A stretch of 19,115 bases of DNA from Thermodesulfovibrionales bacterium (GCA_020053565.1 JAGVMY010000172.1:1-19115); one strand, 5' to 3'; positions 7,397 to 15,235 are shown, counted from the stretch's first letter. The notes: generated from the sequence alone by a model not told the origin. Translations and numbers: made by a program.

Positions 7397-7552
7397 TTAT
7401 TGTCCCTCCTTCATTGTTACATTATAGTCTTCAATAATCTTTAAAAACTGCCTCACTTGGTAAGGTTTAACCCTCCCTTTAATAATTTTAATAGATTGCT
7501 TTTTTCTGTTTATCTCGTATTTTGCAATATTTTTGTGACAGACAAAACATAT
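7397..7552 (-). pseudogene. Short open frame before hicB, possible hicA relic
   Basis: On the minus strand a stop-free stretch of 51 codons ends in TAA at 7397-7399, one base before the hicB ATG, the usual position of hicA. Its end reads GRVKPYQVRQFLKIIEDYNV, which follows the pattern of a HicA C-terminus (K-P-x-x-x-R-x-x-L-K). There is no ATG, GTG or TTG near the start of the frame, a TGA closes it at 7553-7555, and the HicA G-S-H motif is missing. It is best read as a decayed hicA or as chance open frame. Confidence 0.3.
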
Positions 7553-7648
7553 TCAGTTCTTTCTGTAGCTTTCAGAAATAACACCTGCTAAAATATTATA
7601 ATAGTTTTATAAATAATTATTTAATTGCTCGAAGCGAAAGGAGATGCA

Positions 7649-8818
7649 ATGAGTCAGACAAAAGATCATAATTCAATAAATCGGAGAGACTTTTTGAAAC
7701 TTGGGGTTTTAGGAGCCACTACTGCAGCAGTAGGATTGAGCGGCATTGGTGGGATTTCAGAAGGTGCAACACTCAATGCAGCAATCCAGCCTGTCTACAG
7801 GACACTGGGAAAGACAGGGCTGAAACCCACTGTTGTCAGCTTTGGCGCCATGCTTACACCAGAGCACGAGGTGATGCGAGCTGCCTTCGACCTTGGTGTC
7901 AATTACGTTGACACTGCGCGCAGGTATATGGACGGCAGGAATGAAGAGATTGTTGCGAAAGCAATCAAAGGTCTTAGGAATAAGATTTATGTTGCAACGA
8001 AAACTCTTCCGACATCAAATACAAAAAAAGATATTTTCAATGATGCAGAGACAAGCCTCTCAAAGCTTCAGATAGACTATATAGATGTCATCCAGCTCCA
8101 TAACCTTAAGAGTAAAGAACGTGCCTTTATCCCCGAGGTACGTGAAGCATTGGCAGAACTTCGCAAACAGGGAAAGGTTCGTTTCCTGGGTGTTACCACC
8201 CATACGAATCAGGCAGAGGTTCTTAATGCCCTTGTTGATGACCCGGAGAAATTTTTTAATATGGCATTGGTAGGATATAATTTCAAAAGTGAACCGGAGA
8301 TAAAGAGTGCAATTGCACGTGCTGTAAAAGCAGGTATCGGAATCGTCGCCATGAAGACGCAGGCAGGAGGATATAAAACTGACGCACTTGGACCTATCAG
8401 CCCTCATCAGGCTGCTCTCAAATGGGTACTCCAGGACAGCAATGTGACTTGTGCCATACCTGGCATAAAGGACATGGAGATACTTAAGGAAAACATTTCA
8501 GTTATGGGAATGAAACTGACCCGCACTGATGAGCAGATCCTCAAGCATTATTCCGAAGCTATTCAACCATATTATTGCCACTTCTGTGCAAAGTGCGAGC
8601 CAACATGCCAGAAAAATATCGCTATCAGCATCATCAACCGCTGCTTAATGTATGTGGAAGGCTATGGAAGCATTGAGCTTGCCCGCTCAACCTACAATGA
8701 GATTCAGCCTGATAAATCAGCTTCTGCCTGTCTCAATTGTCCTGAATGTGTTGCGCGTTGCGTCAACAGTGTTAATATTGCTGACAGGATGCACAGGGCA
8801 CAGACACTGTTCGCATAA
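7649..8818 (+). CDS. Tat-exported aldo/keto reductase with two C-terminal Fe-S cysteine motifs
   Basis: The 389-residue protein starts with a twin-arginine signal (NRRDFLKLGVLG, Arg12-Arg13, then a hydrophobic stretch), so it is probably exported folded with its cofactor. Residues 50-290 are an aldo/keto reductase barrel with the catalytic tetrad Asp88, Tyr93, Lys118 and His151. The C-terminus carries two CxxCxxCxxxC groups (Cys310, 313, 316, 320 and Cys361, 364, 367, 371), suited to two [4Fe-4S] clusters. Such fusions occur in anaerobes; their substrates are unknown, and NAD(P)H use in the periplasm would be unusual. The ATG at 7649 was chosen over an upstream TTG because AAAGGAGAT precedes it at good spacing. 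The secreted DUF6599-like gene follows 56 bases on and is probably in the same operon. Confidence 0.9.
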   Translation: MSQTKDHNSINRRDFLKLGVLGATTAAVGLSGIGGISEGATLNAAIQPVYRTLGKTGLKPTVVSFGAMLTPEHEVMRAAFDLGVNYVDTARRYMDGRNEEIVAKAIKGLRNKIYVATKTLPTSNTKKDIFNDAETSLSKLQIDYIDVIQLHNLKSKERAFIPEVREALAELRKQGKVRFLGVTTHTNQAEVLNALVDDPEKFFNMALVGYNFKSEPEIKSAIARAVKAGIGIVAMKTQAGGYKTDALGPISPHQAALKWVLQDSNVTCAIPGIKDMEILKENISVMGMKLTRTDEQILKHYSEAIQPYYCHFCAKCEPTCQKNIAISIINRCLMYVEGYGSIELARSTYNEIQPDKSASACLNCPECVARCVNSVNIADRMHRAQTLFA

Positions 8819-8874
8819 TTCTTAATGAGCAAAAATATACTGCTTCACTACAGAATATTGTGAGAGATGAAATA

Positions 8875-9786
8875 ATGCATAAGTCTATTGCATGTATCCT
8901 TTCTTTGTTTTCAGTTTTAATTGTTCATACATTTATATCAGCCGCCGATAAACCAATTGAAAGCGTATTGCCCTCACCTGGTTTTTCAGAAGGATGGGTT
9001 ATGGAAGGCAAGGTAACCAGCTACACAAAGGTCACTCTCTATGAATATATTGATGGTGAATCTGAGCTTTATTTTCCCTATGGTTTTGAGATTGTTGGTT
9101 CGGCGCTCTATGTGAAAGTCGGTAATCCGAACATTGCCCTCGTTGCTGATGTCTTTAAAATGGGGTCATTGCTGGATGCCTTTGGTATATACTCAAACTA
9201 CCGCATGCCCTATGCAGAAAAGGTCAACATTGGGAGTGAAGGTTTCGTAACCCAATCTCAGTTCATGTTCTACAAAGATCGGTATTTTGTACGATTAGCT
9301 GCCTCAGGTACGCTAACCCTGGAACGCGCCGTGTTTGTTACCTGTGCAGAGGCGATTGCAAAAAATCTTCCTGGTGGGTCTTCCCGTCCAAAAGAACTGG
9401 AACTCCTGAAAATTCCCGATGTCATTCCGCATACAGAAAAGTATATTGCCCAAAGTGTTCTGGGAAATGCATTCTTTAGAAAAGGGTTGATCGCTGATGC
9501 AACCTTTGATGGTGAACCTCTAAGGGTTTTTGTTATTCTTGATGAATCTGTGAAAGCCTCTGCCTACACGTTTGACCAGTACACCGGGTATCTCAAGGAA
9601 TCAGGCGTTCAGCCACAGATAAGTAAAGATACGAGAGGGATAACCCTTATTGCTCAGGATCCGTTATACAAAGGTGTGATTGTGCGCCAATCAGGCCGCT
9701 ACCTCCTCGGTGCTATTAACCTTAAAGACCCTGTGAAGGGCGCCTCACTTATTGACCGATTGCAGTCCAGTATCACAGCACCATAA
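8875..9786 (+). CDS. Secreted DUF6599-like protein
   Basis: The 303-residue product begins with a Sec signal peptide (hydrophobic core about residues 4-19, likely cleavage near ISA-A, residue 22-23). The mature part contains LYEYIDGESELYFPYGFEI, which resembles the conserved segment of DUF6599 proteins, and later a repeat-like pair of alpha/beta regions. No catalytic motif is recognised and the family function is unknown. The ATG at 8875 is preferred to the in-frame GTG at 8860 because it gives a normal signal peptide and has GAGAG upstream. It follows the exported aldo/keto reductase closely on the same strand, so both may act together outside the cytoplasm. Confidence 0.7.
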   Translation: MHKSIACILSLFSVLIVHTFISAADKPIESVLPSPGFSEGWVMEGKVTSYTKVTLYEYIDGESELYFPYGFEIVGSALYVKVGNPNIALVADVFKMGSLLDAFGIYSNYRMPYAEKVNIGSEGFVTQSQFMFYKDRYFVRLAASGTLTLERAVFVTCAEAIAKNLPGGSSRPKELELLKIPDVIPHTEKYIAQSVLGNAFFRKGLIADATFDGEPLRVFVILDESVKASAYTFDQYTGYLKESGVQPQISKDTRGITLIAQDPLYKGVIVRQSGRYLLGAINLKDPVKGASLIDRLQSSITAP

Positions 9787-9793
9787 AAACCCA

Positions 9794-9862
9794 ACACAAA
9801 GACCTCATAAATCATTGGGTCTTAAAAGTCCAATTGATTATCTCATCCTGGAAGGAGCTAAG
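9794..9862 (+). mobile_element. Relic of an IS3/IS481-type transposase C-terminus
   Basis: Just after the DUF6599-like stop, one frame reads TQRPHKSLGLKSPIDYLI, then LEGAK. The RPHxSLGxxxPxxYL pattern is the end of the DDE integrase domain in IS3/IS481-family transposases. Nothing upstream of it in this frame belongs to a transposase (it overlaps the preceding gene's other frame), so only the last ~20 codons survive. The relic runs into the 3' end of the helicase gene. On the minus strand ACCCAA/TTGGGT (9789-9820) followed by T's could act as a weak helicase terminator. Confidence 0.6.
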
Positions 9863-11438
9863 CAATTTTTTCTTTGGCAGGCTGGACCCGTATTCTTTTC
9901 CCTTTCAGCATCATATCGTTCAGCGCACCGATGACTTTATCAGCGAGATCTGCCTGGACTTCTACAAAACTGAACGTATCGAAGATGGCGATCTTGCCGA
10001 GTTTTCTTCCCGGGATATTTGTCCCGGCCGAAACGTATTTTACGATATCGCCAACCTTTATATTGTCTTTTCTGCCTATTGTCATGAAGAGCTTGGTAAA
10101 ACCCTGGTCGGACGAGGGATGCAACTTAGCAGACCCTTCAATTTCGTCGACCTCCAGATCTCCTGAAACGAGGCTCAGGGCAGCTGCCGCAACATCCCGC
10201 GGAGAATGCCTTGTGAGGAGCCCTTCTATTAAAGGGAAATACCTGCTGTGGCTCCCTTTTAAGATTGTGCCTTCAAGAGTGTCAACGAGTTCTTTTTCCC
10301 TTGCCTTCTTAACATCATCCCTGGTAGGAAGATTTGCCTGTCTGATAGTTGTTCTTGCAAATTTCTCAATAAATCTCAACTGCCGATATTCCCTGGGGGT
10401 CACAAGGGTGATGGCAATACCGGATTTCCCGGCCCTGCCTGTTCTGCCTATCCTGTGAATGTAAGCATCAGGATACTGCGGAATGCTGTAATTGATGACA
10501 TGTGTCACATCGGGAATATCCAGTCCCCTGGCAGCAACGTCTGTGGCAACAAGGATGTCAAGATTGCCTTTCCTGAATTGATTCATCACGTCATCCCTAT
10601 GGGACTGGGTATAATCTCCATGGATCGATCCGGCATCATAGCCCATCTGCCTGAGCTGTCCTGATACGTCATCAACAGCTCTTTTCGTATGACAGAAGAT
10701 GAGTGTTAACGAAGGGTCTTCCACGTCCAGAAGCCGGGTTAATGCCTTTATCTTGTCTTCTTCCCTGACTTCATAGAAGAGTTGCTTTATCTTTGCGACC
10801 ACCAGGCTCTTGGCATCAACATAGACCTTCTCAGGCTCACGCATGTATTTGCCTGAGATTCGAACGATTTCCTCGGGCATCGTGGCTGAAAAGAGCATCG
10901 TCTGCCGATCCTTTGGAACCTCCTTGAGTATTCTTTCCATGTCATCGATAAAGCCCATATTCAACATCTCATCGGCCTCATCAAGGACAACGATACCAAT
11001 GTCCTTCAAGATAAGGGTTTTCCTCTGTATGTGATCTATCACCCGGCCCGGCGTGCCGACTACAACATGAACGCCTTTCTTCAGGCTTCGTATCTGCCGT
11101 TCGATGGATTGTCCGCCATAAATCGGGACTGAAGTGATTCCCTTATTCTGGCCTATTCTGTTTAACTCCTGTGCCACCTGTACTGCAAGCTCCCTCGTAG
11201 GAGCAAGCACGATGGCATAAGGATTCTTCTTTTTTAACCTGGTGCCCCGTTCGACAATAGGGATACCAAAGGCGGCTGTTTTTCCCGTGCCGGACTGTGC
11301 CAGCCCTATGATGTCCCGCCCCTTAAGAGCAGGGCCAATCGCAATTTTCTGTATTTGGGTGGGTTCTTCAAACCCCATGTCGGAAAGCGCATTCAGAACC
11401 TCATCCGAAATTCCAAACTCATAAAATCTCTTGTACAT
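9858..11438 (-). CDS. deaD: DEAD-box ATP-dependent RNA helicase, DeaD/CsdA-like
   Basis: The 526-residue protein contains the full DEAD-box core: Q motif around TQIQ (27-30), Walker A AQSGTGKT (47-54), PTREL (80-84), TPGR (129-132), DEAD (153-156), SAT (184-186), VATDVAARGLDIP (297-309) and HRIGRTGRAG (328-337). Residues about 447-519 form a DbpA/CsdA-type RNA-binding domain (FTKLFMTIGRKDNI, then GKIAIFDTFSFVEV). Relatives unwind structured RNA during ribosome assembly, mRNA decay and cold adaptation. The ATG has AGGAGA 7 bases upstream. The gene looks richer in G+C than its neighbours and ends at a transposase relic, which could mean transfer; this was judged by eye. It follows the flavoprotein gene by 66 bases on the same strand. 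Confidence 0.94.
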   Translation of the reverse strand: MYKRFYEFGISDEVLNALSDMGFEEPTQIQKIAIGPALKGRDIIGLAQSGTGKTAAFGIPIVERGTRLKKKNPYAIVLAPTRELAVQVAQELNRIGQNKGITSVPIYGGQSIERQIRSLKKGVHVVVGTPGRVIDHIQRKTLILKDIGIVVLDEADEMLNMGFIDDMERILKEVPKDRQTMLFSATMPEEIVRISGKYMREPEKVYVDAKSLVVAKIKQLFYEVREEDKIKALTRLLDVEDPSLTLIFCHTKRAVDDVSGQLRQMGYDAGSIHGDYTQSHRDDVMNQFRKGNLDILVATDVAARGLDIPDVTHVINYSIPQYPDAYIHRIGRTGRAGKSGIAITLVTPREYRQLRFIEKFARTTIRQANLPTRDDVKKAREKELVDTLEGTILKGSHSRYFPLIEGLLTRHSPRDVAAAALSLVSGDLEVDEIEGSAKLHPSSDQGFTKLFMTIGRKDNIKVGDIVKYVSAGTNIPGRKLGKIAIFDTFSFVEVQADLADKVIGALNDMMLKGKRIRVQPAKEKIA

Positions 11439-11504
11439 TCATTCTTCTCCTGTTTTTTATCTTCCCTGATGCAAAAAGCTGGTGTGAGGTTGTCATGCAG
11501 GATA

Positions 11505-12605
11505 CTAAGCAAAAATCCTTTCACGAGATGCGGTCTTATATTCCTCTATTAAAGTTTCTATCAATTCTTTCACTGAAATAATTCCTTTTGCTCTATATGC
11601 ATTCTCTCCGGCAAATGCAAAGCCGCGTGACAAATTACCTTTCTTTGCATTGATAAGGGCGAAGGCAATGCAATACGGACTGTTTTTATAATCACAAGTT
11701 TTTATGCAGTGATAAGGGCATTTAAACGGTTTCTTTTTCCCCTGACTGACATCATCAAGAAATTCATTCCTAATTGCTCTCCCAAGCATCCCGACAGGGC
11801 TTTTGATAATCACTATATCTTCTTTCCTCGAATCCACATAAGTCTGCTTAAATTTTGCCGATGCATCACATTCATAAGTGGTAACAAATCGTGTTGCCAT
11901 CTGCACACCCGAAGCTCCCAACTGGAAAAATCTATAAATATCTTCTCCTGTATAGATTCCTCCGGCGGCGATTACCGGAATAGGTTTGTTATATTTTTCT
12001 TCATATGGTTTTATTGCCTGAATCACTTCCGGAACAAGTTTTTCTAATGAATATTCAGAGTCGCCAATCATCTGTTCTTTGAAACCGAGATGCCCTCCTG
12101 CCAGTGGCCCCTCTACAACAACAGCATCAGGGAGATAGTTGTATTTTTCTGACCATTTTCTCATGATAATATCAATTGCTCTCCCAGAGGAAACAATTGG
12201 TACCATCTTCGTCTTTATAGTGCTGCCTAAAAATTGCGGGAGATTAAGGGGCAATCCGGCCCCTGAAAAAATAATGTCTATACCCTCCTCAATAGCAATT
12301 CTGACCATATCGGCAAAATTGGACAATGCCACCATGATATTGACACCGAGGATTCCTTGTGATAATTCTCTGGCTTTTCTAATCTCTTTTCTTAACGCTC
12401 TGATATTCGCTTCCAGAAAATTCCTGGAAAAATCAGGTTCGTTCATTCCAATGCCTGCTGTAGCAATAACCCCGATACCGCCTTCATTGGCTACTGCTGA
12501 GGCCAGCCCGGACAGAGAAATCCCAATTCCCATTCCTCCCTGAATTATAGGAAGTTTGGCAGTTAAAGAACCAATGCTTAAATTTTTTAGACTGTTGAAG
12601 CTCAT
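11505..12605 (-). CDS. Nitronate monooxygenase / FabK-like flavoprotein
   Basis: The 366-residue protein is a TIM-barrel FMN enzyme of the nitronate monooxygenase (2-nitropropane dioxygenase) family. Visible signatures are PIIQGGMGIGIS at the N-terminus (FMN site), GPLAGGHLGF (167-176, with the usual catalytic His172), IPVIAAGGI (209-217) and LGASGVQMATRF (229-240). A C-terminal group of four cysteines (Cys296, 300, 304, 312) is found in a subset from anaerobes and might bind metal. Relatives either oxidise nitronates or, as FabK, reduce enoyl-ACP; the sequence does not decide between them, and no fatty-acid genes are adjacent. The ATG is well supported by AAGGAG upstream. Confidence 0.88.
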   Translation of the reverse strand: MSFNSLKNLSIGSLTAKLPIIQGGMGIGISLSGLASAVANEGGIGVIATAGIGMNEPDFSRNFLEANIRALRKEIRKARELSQGILGVNIMVALSNFADMVRIAIEEGIDIIFSGAGLPLNLPQFLGSTIKTKMVPIVSSGRAIDIIMRKWSEKYNYLPDAVVVEGPLAGGHLGFKEQMIGDSEYSLEKLVPEVIQAIKPYEEKYNKPIPVIAAGGIYTGEDIYRFFQLGASGVQMATRFVTTYECDASAKFKQTYVDSRKEDIVIIKSPVGMLGRAIRNEFLDDVSQGKKKPFKCPYHCIKTCDYKNSPYCIAFALINAKKGNLSRGFAFAGENAYRAKGIISVKELIETLIEEYKTASRERIFA

Positions 12606-12895
12606 GAAATATCTCCTTTATCTCTTACATGGAAAGCTGTCACACATGAAGAGTTATCTTTTATAGCATAATTTGGGGGATAAATTAAATGGCTATCTAT
12701 CCCACCTGTATATTGCTCCTTATTTTTTATTCTACAACATTTTGTCGATTTTTGTGAATCAAGTAGAGCAGAGTGGTTAAGACCGTTTAAATTTTCCTTC
12801 CCTAAATCTCGATCCCCGGGATTCGATTTCTGCAGGGGGTACCACTCCTCAATTCTATTGCCTCATTTCTGGTCTTTCCGTAAAATACATTAATC
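12606..12895. other. Intergenic region with a near-palindrome and tRNA-like fragments
   Basis: This gap separates two divergent genes. It holds GAGTGGTTAAGACCG (12770-12784), which looks like a class II tRNA D-arm, and ATTCGAT near 12821, but stems do not pair, so no tRNA is called. A near-palindrome, TCGATCCC/GGGATTCGA, lies at about 12809-12826. The 12815-12843 stretch contains CCCGGG, CTGCAG and GGTACC. Confidence 0.35.
12858..12886 (+). promoter_or_regulatory. Promoter placing the phosphatase mRNA start at its ATG
   Basis: A TTGCCT -35 box (12858-12863) and TAAAAT -10 box (12881-12886) are 17 bases apart. The start of transcription would be about 12893, within a few bases of the ATG at 12896. 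No ribosome site precedes that ATG, so a leaderless mRNA is likely. Confidence 0.5.
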
Positions 12896-13687
12896 ATGAA
12901 GATCGAGGTTCTCAGAAATATTGGCAAAAAACTTTTAAAGGAAATCTCTTTAATCAGAAGAGTTCCCCTCTCGAAGATTGCTATTGGTGTTGGTGCATCA
13001 GGGGATAAGACTTATCCAATAGATGAAAGAGCAGATGAAGTTATTATCTCAGGCCTTGAAAAGTCAGGAGAATCGTTAACAATTGTTTCTGAAGAGAGTG
13101 GAATAAAGGAAATAAGAGGCGGAGGCAAGAGGGTTCTTATAGACCCTATTGATGGCAGCAAGAATGCAATATCGGGAATACCTTTTTACTGCACCTCCAT
13201 TGCAGTTGCGGATGGAGATACAATAGGAGATGTTGAACTTGCCTATGTGGTGAATCTTATAAATGCTGACGAGTTCTGGGCAGAGAAGGGGGAAGGTGCA
13301 TTTTTAAATGGCGAGAAAATTTTTACACAGAAAGATGACGAATTCTATCTTATCGCATATGAGGCACAATCCCCCCGAAAAGACATACAGAGGATAATGC
13401 CACTTATTGCTGAATCAAGAAAAATCAGATGTTTTGGCTCTACGGCATTAGATCTTGCATATCTTGCATATGGTGCAATCAGCATCTTTGTGAGCCCATC
13501 GTTTTCAAGAAGTTTTGACTTTGCAGGTGGATGGCTGCTTGTGCAAGAAGCCGGGGGAATTTTTACAGATATTCAGGGCGACCCTATCGAAGTCCAGAAG
13601 ATAAGTCTAAAAAGAGGGGCCTCTTTGCTTGTATCAGGGAATAAGAGACTTCACGAGAAGGCACTGAGATTGTTGAGCAGGACGTAA
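12896..13687 (+). CDS. Inositol monophosphatase-family phosphatase
   Basis: The 263-residue protein is a metal-dependent sugar-phosphate phosphatase. Its metal site is complete: Glu66 in SEESG, Asp83 and Asp86 in DPIDGSKN, and Asp208 in SFDFAGGWLLVQEAGG, matching the usual WDxAAG...EAGG motif with Phe in place of Trp. These enzymes hydrolyse inositol-1-phosphate, fructose-1,6-bisphosphate or similar substrates with Mg2+. The relatively loose fit to bacterial SuhB suggests the archaeal-like FBPase/IMPase branch, but the substrate is not decided. The ATG has no ribosome site and lies just after a promoter. It is transcribed alone, convergent with the toxin cassette. Confidence 0.88.
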   Translation: MKIEVLRNIGKKLLKEISLIRRVPLSKIAIGVGASGDKTYPIDERADEVIISGLEKSGESLTIVSEESGIKEIRGGGKRVLIDPIDGSKNAISGIPFYCTSIAVADGDTIGDVELAYVVNLINADEFWAEKGEGAFLNGEKIFTQKDDEFYLIAYEAQSPRKDIQRIMPLIAESRKIRCFGSTALDLAYLAYGAISIFVSPSFSRSFDFAGGWLLVQEAGGIFTDIQGDPIEVQKISLKRGASLLVSGNKRLHEKALRLLSRT

Positions 13688-13808
13688 TGACTAATTTGAA
13701 AGCTAATTTTATATAATCTGGCAACTTAAAGAGCTTATTTCTTACTGTTGAAATCTATTTACAATAAATTTGTATTGCACGACGTGTCCATATTTTTGCT
13801 TAGCTTAT

Positions 13809-14147
13809 TTATAACCCAAGTACAAGTGCCAAAGCCTTACTTATTTTTTCCATTGTTTCATCAGATAATTTTCCCAATGACCTAACAAACCTACTTTTAG
13901 CTATTGAGCGTAATTGAAAAGCATCTGCTGCTGATAGTTTGTCTAAGCCGTTTCTTTCATCAGGATCTATTTGTATCATCCATGGTGATATTGAATAATT
14001 TTCTTTCCATTCAGTGATAGGCACAATGACTTTTAGTGGTAATATTCCGATAGAATCATCATTAACTATAACTACTGGGCGGGTTTTCCTAATTTCGGGA
14101 CCAACGGTTGGATCTAAATTTACGACCCAAATCTCACCTCTACTCAT
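13809..14147 (-). CDS. mazF: MazF/PemK-family mRNA interferase toxin
   Basis: The 112-residue protein is a typical MazF/PemK toxin: it opens with MSRGEIWVVNLDPTVGPEI, then KTRPVVIVND, ends the core with VIVPITEW and continues with LDKLSAADAFQLRSI. Family members cut mRNA at short specific sequences and stop translation unless bound by an antitoxin. The ATG overlaps the end of the preceding gene by 8 bases (TTTATGAGTAG), so it is translated by coupling; no separate ribosome site is seen. The preceding 101-residue protein has no MazE/AbrB or PemI motif that I recognise, but its position makes it the candidate antitoxin. Confidence 0.9.
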   Translation of the reverse strand: MSRGEIWVVNLDPTVGPEIRKTRPVVIVNDDSIGILPLKVIVPITEWKENYSISPWMIQIDPDERNGLDKLSAADAFQLRSIAKSRFVRSLGKLSDETMEKISKALALVLGL

Positions 14148-14445
14148 AAAAGTCTTCGGCGTCTAACCTCGTAAATATAGTTAATTCCTCATCTTGTTCA
14201 TAGTCCCATAACAGTCCCTTGGCTGCTATAGCTAACTGAAATTTCCTTTCCTTATTCTTAATTTCCTCGCTTGGGAAGAGAATAATGGTAACCTTAGTAG
14301 CATCGTTTATAATATATTTACCTCTATTTTCAGAAACAAGAATTTCCACGGTATCGTCTTCCTTGCAAGGAACATTTTGCTCATAGTTGGTATCCTGACA
14401 TACACCTGAGACAAAATCCCCTGCATAAAAAGTATCATTTAACAT
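14140..14445 (-). CDS. Unknown acidic 101-residue protein, candidate antitoxin of the adjacent MazF
   Basis: I do not recognise this family. The 101-residue product is clearly acidic, with two cysteines (CQDTNYEQNVPC), a predicted beta-rich middle (VEILVSENRGKYIINDATKV) and an acidic C-terminus, DEELTIFTRLDAEDFYE. The ATG at 14445 was chosen because GGAGGG lies about 6 bases upstream; a longer open frame upstream just overlaps the neighbouring gene. It overlaps the Ntn-hydrolase gene by 11 bases and the MazF gene by 8, so the three are translated as a unit. An acidic protein translated just before MazF fits an antitoxin that neutralises it, but no DNA-binding domain is visible. Confidence 0.7.
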   Translation of the reverse strand: MLNDTFYAGDFVSGVCQDTNYEQNVPCKEDDTVEILVSENRGKYIINDATKVTIILFPSEEIKNKERKFQLAIAAKGLLWDYEQDEELTIFTRLDAEDFYE

Positions 14446-15235
14446 ACAGACCCTCCTGTTCTGTGATTGCTGAATCAAACAATTTATGGCGTACCCATCT
14501 AAAACAACGGTCACTAGATACAAATCCTACTTCAATCGGCCCTCCGCAGGTAGGAGCACCGAATTTGAATTTTTCGGCTTTTACAGTAATATGCAAATAC
14601 GAATAGACAAAATCAATCGCTTCACGAATTGGAAGATCTTGAAACCCAGCGGTTAGTAGTGGAATAGATATTCTATTAAATACCTCATCAAAGATCGTGT
14701 CAAAATTCTCTGGTACATTACCTAACTTGTTTTTAAGCTCGCCTTTTAAATTAACTTTTAAAAGTGGATCAAATCCTCTAAAAACCCTTGTAAAAAATGA
14801 AGCATTTCCAGAAAAAGCGCATAAACCTAACTTTAGTGCCTCTTTCGTTACTTCTTTCGGCTTGAAGTCAATACGAAAACATGATGGCTCGTGACTTTCA
14901 CTGTCCCATCCGCCTAAATAATAACCTACAAAAGGGATATTTTCTTTATCCACAATAGGAGCTACTAGTTCACTGAGTTTATTTGTCGCTTCCTCAACTG
15001 TGGTTTTTAAATTCACGTTATCTGCCAGTTGAGCAACGATCGTTCTATGACTCGTTTTCCCTAAGTTACCGGCACCCCACGTACAAACTCCCAACCTTGA
15101 ATTTTCCCCTACCTCAAAAACTTTTTGTGAATGATCAAGAAGTTGAACAACCCCTCCTTTTATTGAAACTGTAGTTGAGCTATCAGCACCTAATACAACA
15201 CCTTCGGAAACCAAATATGCAGCCGCTATACTCAT
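14435..15235 (-). CDS. Proteasome-fold Ntn hydrolase (HslV/Anbu-like), substrate unknown
   Basis: The 266-residue protein looks like a proteasome-type N-terminal-nucleophile hydrolase. Its start MSIAAAYLVSEGVVLGAD lines up with the beta-subunit pattern TTxxGVxxxDGVVxAAD: if Met is removed, the new residue 1 is Ser and Asp falls exactly at position 17. A lysine at 37 (HSQKVFEV) and the following GVCTWGAGN fit the conserved K33 and SG segments with a short insertion. Ser rather than Thr would be the nucleophile. There is no propeptide. The length exceeds HslV and is nearer Anbu; the C-terminal half is not recognised. It leads an overlapping cassette with an unknown acidic protein and a MazF toxin. 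The ribosome site is weak (AAGGGG 11 bases upstream). Confidence 0.72.
   Translation of the reverse strand: MSIAAAYLVSEGVVLGADSSTTVSIKGGVVQLLDHSQKVFEVGENSRLGVCTWGAGNLGKTSHRTIVAQLADNVNLKTTVEEATNKLSELVAPIVDKENIPFVGYYLGGWDSESHEPSCFRIDFKPKEVTKEALKLGLCAFSGNASFFTRVFRGFDPLLKVNLKGELKNKLGNVPENFDTIFDEVFNRISIPLLTAGFQDLPIREAIDFVYSYLHITVKAEKFKFGAPTCGGPIEVGFVSSDRCFRWVRHKLFDSAITEQEGLYVK

Noticed and set aside
8060..8407. Minus-strand open frame inside the aldo/keto reductase
   Set aside because: Lies fully within a clear coding sequence on the other strand and encodes a non-protein-like cysteine-rich product.
12800..12845. Possible cloning-vector polylinker (CCCGGG, CTGCAG, GGTACC close together)
   Set aside because: Only about 10 bases match common polylinkers in order, the flanks are ordinary genomic sequence and no vector backbone follows.
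12762..12845. tRNA gene
   Set aside because: The acceptor, anticodon and T stems do not pair; only short loop-like words match.
14446..14523. N-terminal extension of the 101-residue protein
   Set aside because: It overlaps the conserved end of the Ntn hydrolase gene, while GGAGGG marks the internal ATG at 14445.
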